From contig CP072107.1 of assembly GCA_022870705.1 (NCBI GenBank), positions 1,858,501 through 1,922,500 on the forward strand: 64,000 nucleotides of DNA, in the 5' to 3' direction. The number at the start of each line of letters is the position of its first letter. The stretch's first letter is position 1. Below, piece by piece: positions 61,174-64,000 of this stretch. Source of the stretch: Oscillospiraceae bacterium CM (GTDB lineage: Bacteria; Bacillota; Clostridia; Oscillospirales; Oscillospiraceae). Under the pieces are notes generated by a model. It worked only from the letters and a program-made list of their open reading frames with translations, was not told the DNA's origin and searched no databases. The position numbers and the translations under genes are program-made.

Positions 61174-62149
61174 AGGATGATATATTGGCTTTATACCAGT
61201 CGATCGCCAGGCGGATACCGTCCTCAAAGCTGAATTGCGGGTCATATCCGAGCAGCCTTTTGGCCTTTGAGATATCTGCCGCACTGTGGCGGATATCGCC
61301 GGGGCGCTCCGGCATGAATTGTGGCTCAATACCTGATGATAGGGCCGTTTTGAGCGTTTTATACACGTCAATGAGGTACGCCCGCCCACCGTACGCGATA
61401 TTAAACACCTCACCGGCAGCGTCCCCCGGCGCGAGGCAGGCTTTGAGGTTCGCCTCCACGACATTATTGACAAACGTAAAGTCACGGCTCTGCCCGCCAT
61501 CTCCATAAATAATCGGCTGCTCGCCGCGCAATAGCTGCCGGATAAAGCGCGGGATGACTGCTGCATAATCGCCGTCGGGGTCCTGCCGCTTTCCGAAAAC
61601 GTTAAAATAACGCAGCCCGATTGTTTCAAGCCCATAAAGGCGTGTATAGAGGCCCGCGTATTCCTCGCAGACACGCTTTGTCACCGCGTACGGCGAGAGC
61701 AAGCGGCCTTCGCGCCCCTCAGTCTTCGGCAGGTTCGGCTCATCGCCGTAGACAGAAGAACTCGATGCGTAAACAAACCGTTTAACGCCGTTTCGGCGGG
61801 AGGCCTCCAGCATATTCAGCGTGCCGCGGATGTTGATTTCTTCGTATAGCAACGGTTCCTTAACGCTCCGCGGAACGCTGCCCCACGCAGCCTGATGGAG
61901 AACGAAATCAATGCCCTGTGTGGCTTCGAGGCAGTCGTCAAGCGTACGGATATCGCCGTTCAGAAACGTCATCAGCGGGTGATTTCTTAAAAAATTGATG
62001 TTTTCCGCTTTTCCGGTTGACAGATTGTCCAGACAGACAACGCGGCAGCCGAGCGCCAGTATGGCCTCGCACAGATTTGACCCGATAAAGCCCGCGCCGC
62101 CCGTCACAAGAAACGACGTCCCCTTTGGGAACGTTAAAATTTCTTCCAT
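61172..62149 (-). CDS. NAD-dependent nucleotide-sugar epimerase (WbpP/TviC-like)
   Basis: 325 aa from ATG 62149 (GGAG 8 nt upstream). Extended short-chain dehydrogenase: FLVTGGAGFIGSNLCEAIL, catalytic YASSSSVYG and YAVTKR. Acts on UDP-sugars, most likely 4-epimerisation of UDP-GlcNAc/GlcNAcA given the neighbouring 6-dehydrogenase, the pairing seen in Vi-type and WbpO/WbpP pathways. It starts 1 nt after the dehydrogenase stop. Confidence 0.88.
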   Translation of the reverse strand: MEEILTFPKGTSFLVTGGAGFIGSNLCEAILALGCRVVCLDNLSTGKAENINFLRNHPLMTFLNGDIRTLDDCLEATQGIDFVLHQAAWGSVPRSVKEPLLYEEINIRGTLNMLEASRRNGVKRFVYASSSSVYGDEPNLPKTEGREGRLLSPYAVTKRVCEEYAGLYTRLYGLETIGLRYFNVFGKRQDPDGDYAAVIPRFIRQLLRGEQPIIYGDGGQSRDFTFVNNVVEANLKACLAPGDAAGEVFNIAYGGRAYLIDVYKTLKTALSSGIEPQFMPERPGDIRHSAADISKAKRLLGYDPQFSFEDGIRLAIDWYKANISS

Positions 62150-62150
62150 A

Positions 62151-63470
62151 TTACAAACTCCAGTAATAATAGCCGGACGCTTCAAAGGTACCACGGTCAA
62201 AAAGGCCTTTGACATCGACTAGGACCTTTTGGGCACCGGCTGTGTTTTTAACCATACCGTCAATCTCGCGCACCGTTAACGCCCTGTACACATCGTGCGC
62301 CACAGCGACGATAACAGCGTCAACATCTTTCAAAGCAGCATGGTCGGCAAGGGTGATACCATAGATATTATAGACTTCCGATGTGTCGGCAACAGGGTCG
62401 CAGATGACCGGCTCGATCCCGTATGACAGGAGCTCTTCAATGATGCTGACAACCTTTGTGTTCCGCGCGTCAGGGACGTTTTCTTTAAAAGTCACACCGA
62501 GCACCGCAACCCGGGCCTTTTTAACAGACGCCCCGGCTTTTATCAAGGCTTTGACGGTGTTCTCCGCCACGTATTTACCCATACTGTCGTTTATGCGTCG
62601 CCCGGATAAGATCACTTGCGAATGGTACCCGGCCTGTTCGGCCATATACGTCAGATAATACGGGTCCACGCCGATGCAATGGCCGCCGACAAGGCCAGGT
62701 CTGAAATTGAGAAAGTTCCATTTTGTCGCGGCGGCTTTTAAAACGGCGCCTGTGTCGACGCCGATTTTATTAAAAATAATGGCCAGCTCGTTCATAAAGG
62801 CAATGTTAATGTCACGCTGGCTGTTTTCAATGACCTTGGCCGCCTCGGCGACTTTGATGTTCTCGGCTTTGTAAACGCCCGCTTCCACGACGAGGCTGTA
62901 TACACGCGCAATGATATCAAGCGAATCCTCATCCATCCCGGAGACAATTTTTGTAATCGTCTCAAGGCGGTGAACCTTATCACCAGGGTTGATGCGTTCC
63001 GGCGAATAGCCAACCTTGAATCCAACGCCACACGTCATTTTCGATTCCTGCTCAAGAATCGGGACACAGACCTCTTCCGTCACGCCGGGATAAACGGTCG
63101 ATTCGTATACAACGACAGCCCCTTCCTGAAGATTCCTGCCGACGGCGCGGCTTGCCGAAATAACGGCACTGAGGTCGGGCGTTTTGTCCGGATGAATCGG
63201 CGTCGGGACGGCGATAATATGAAATTTCGCGTTTTTCAGTTCTTTTTCATCCGATGTGAGGGACATCGTCGTTGTTTGAACGGTCTTGTCGCCGACTTCC
63301 CGCGTCGGATCGACGCCGCTTTTGTAAAGGGCAATTTTATCTTTATTGACGTCAAAGCCGATGACTTTGGCTTTTCTGGCAAACGCCACGGCTATCGGCA
63401 TGCCGACATAACCGAGGCCGACGACGGATATGCGCTCTTCCCCAGCGGCTATTTGATCGTATAGGCTCAT
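62151..63470 (-). CDS. Nucleotide-sugar 6-dehydrogenase (TviB/WbpO-like)
   Basis: 439 aa. N-terminal NAD motif VVGLGYVGMPIAVAFA, catalytic Cys region GGHCIGVDPYYL, and KKARVAVLGVTFKENVPDARNTK. Oxidises the C6 hydroxyl of a UDP-sugar to a carboxylate; sequence features favour the UDP-GlcNAc/ManNAc group over UDP-glucose. First gene of a two-gene minus-strand unit with the epimerase, making an acidic sugar for a surface polymer. Confidence 0.9.
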   Translation of the reverse strand: MSLYDQIAAGEERISVVGLGYVGMPIAVAFARKAKVIGFDVNKDKIALYKSGVDPTREVGDKTVQTTTMSLTSDEKELKNAKFHIIAVPTPIHPDKTPDLSAVISASRAVGRNLQEGAVVVYESTVYPGVTEEVCVPILEQESKMTCGVGFKVGYSPERINPGDKVHRLETITKIVSGMDEDSLDIIARVYSLVVEAGVYKAENIKVAEAAKVIENSQRDINIAFMNELAIIFNKIGVDTGAVLKAAATKWNFLNFRPGLVGGHCIGVDPYYLTYMAEQAGYHSQVILSGRRINDSMGKYVAENTVKALIKAGASVKKARVAVLGVTFKENVPDARNTKVVSIIEELLSYGIEPVICDPVADTSEVYNIYGITLADHAALKDVDAVIVAVAHDVYRALTVREIDGMVKNTAGAQKVLVDVKGLFDRGTFEASGYYYWSL

Positions 63471-63565
63471 CCAAGCGCCCTCTTTCGTCTGAAAATGTCA
63501 CTGCTTGGGAAAATAGTACCATAGCAGCGGCTTTTTTGCAAACGAAAAGCAAAGCTATGCGCGTC

Positions 63566-63595
63566 AAAAAGGAGAGGCTTTCGCCTCTCCTTTTT
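63566..63595. terminator. Terminator between the sugar operon and the right-end gene
   Basis: AAAAAGGAGAGGC-TTTC-type hairpin (63566-63595) with A-run and T-run, so usable in both directions; it should end the minus-strand gene to its right. Confidence 0.88.
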
Positions 63596-63608
63596 GATCG
63601 TTGTTGTA

Positions 63609-64000
63609 TCAGACGCCCGATGCGGCCTGTGCGATTGCCGCCTTGAAATCGGCAATGCTGATGGCAACTGAGGTGCGCAGTTCGGAGGAGACTGCAAAGC
63701 CCTTTTCATCAACGGCAATACCGGCCACCTCGCCCGGCATCTTGCCTCGGACATATTTGGCAAAGGCCTCTGCCTGCTCAAACCACTCTTTCCCGATGCC
63801 GGACTGCTCTTTAATACCGACGGCGTCTTTGAGCTCATTCTTCGACTGCGGGTCAACGGCAAGATCTGTTGTGATCCTGCCCTGTGCCGTGAAATTGATG
63901 CTGCTGTTTGTCTCATCCAAAATGCAGCCTGAAATTTTTCCCGCCGTATCCCGCGTCAACAGGGCAACTGTTGACGTCACGTAAACAAGTCCCTCCATGC
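63609..64000 (-). CDS. C-terminal part of a probable secreted protein, cut by the window edge
   Basis: At least 129 residues; the ATG at 63998 is at the very edge and there is no room to judge a ribosome site, so the gene most likely continues beyond 64000. The pattern of short strands, SKNELKDAVGI, IGKEWFEQAEAFAKYVRGK and SVAISIADFKAAI resembles repeat units found in clostridial surface lipoproteins. I cannot assign a function. Confidence 0.65.
   Translation of the reverse strand, partial: MEGLVYVTSTVALLTRDTAGKISGCILDETNSSINFTAQGRITTDLAVDPQSKNELKDAVGIKEQSGIGKEWFEQAEAFAKYVRGKMPGEVAGIAVDEKGFAVSSELRTSVAISIADFKAAIAQAASGV

Noticed and set aside
1-64000. CRISPR arrays, tRNA or rRNA genes, prophage genes
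   Set aside because: No regularly spaced repeats, no cloverleaf or rRNA sequence recognised, and no phage structural genes were seen.

Overview
The window looks like a chromosomal piece of an anaerobic, probably acetogenic or CO-metabolising member of the Clostridia (Firmicutes). The grounds are Shine-Dalgarno-rich gene starts, sigma-A type promoters, lipoprotein signal peptides, an LTA-synthase-like enzyme, and above all a nearly complete carbonyl branch of the Wood-Ljungdahl pathway. The species cannot be told from the sequence alone. Base composition is moderately GC-rich except for one AT-rich two-gene islet (about 16.15-17.85 kb). No rRNA, tRNA or CRISPR array was seen.

Layout. 1-9.1 kb: a DEAD-box helicase cut by the window edge, a DegV protein, an LTA-synthase-like sulfatase-fold membrane enzyme, the folate operon pabA-pabB-pabC, a methyltransferase and a YeiH-type transporter. 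9.1-16.1 kb: a Crp/Fnr regulator, then ApbE divergent from ndh2, a polyprenyl synthase, a NusG-domain-II protein, a Gx-transporter/HepS-like membrane protein and a lipoprotein. This gene set resembles the flavin-based extracellular electron transfer locus of Listeria. 16.1-17.9 kb: AT-rich islet with a 5'-nucleotidase-like gene and an unknown gene. 18-24 kb: VWA protein and MoxR ATPase, then ClpB and a DnaJ-like co-chaperone. 24-28 kb: CbiMQO-type nickel/cobalt importer, a small cysteine-containing protein and a His-rich CsoR/InrS-like metal sensor.

28-45 kb is the metabolic core. A minus-strand operon reads cooJ-like, cooT, cooC, acsB, a corrinoid-protein reductive activator and a DUF3786 gene. 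A plus-strand operon reads cooS, cooC, a second acsB, acsD, acsC, acsE. Between the two lie an IS30-family element, a small unknown gene and a GntR regulator. The nickel importer, sensor and chaperones fit the nickel needs of CooS and the two acetyl-CoA synthases. A Rex-like palindrome lies upstream of the cooS promoter, and two further palindromes sit in the promoter of the other operon.

45-64 kb: mutY, an ABC exporter with an embedded lipoprotein, an FAD oxidoreductase gene split by a second identical copy of the IS30 element (12-bp target duplications at both copies), its likely TetR regulator with matching operators at two promoters, a flavin amine oxidase with a partner protein, cdd-deoC, a membrane protein, a CpsB-type phosphatase, and two nucleotide-sugar genes pointing to capsule or exopolysaccharide synthesis. 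A further gene runs off the right end.
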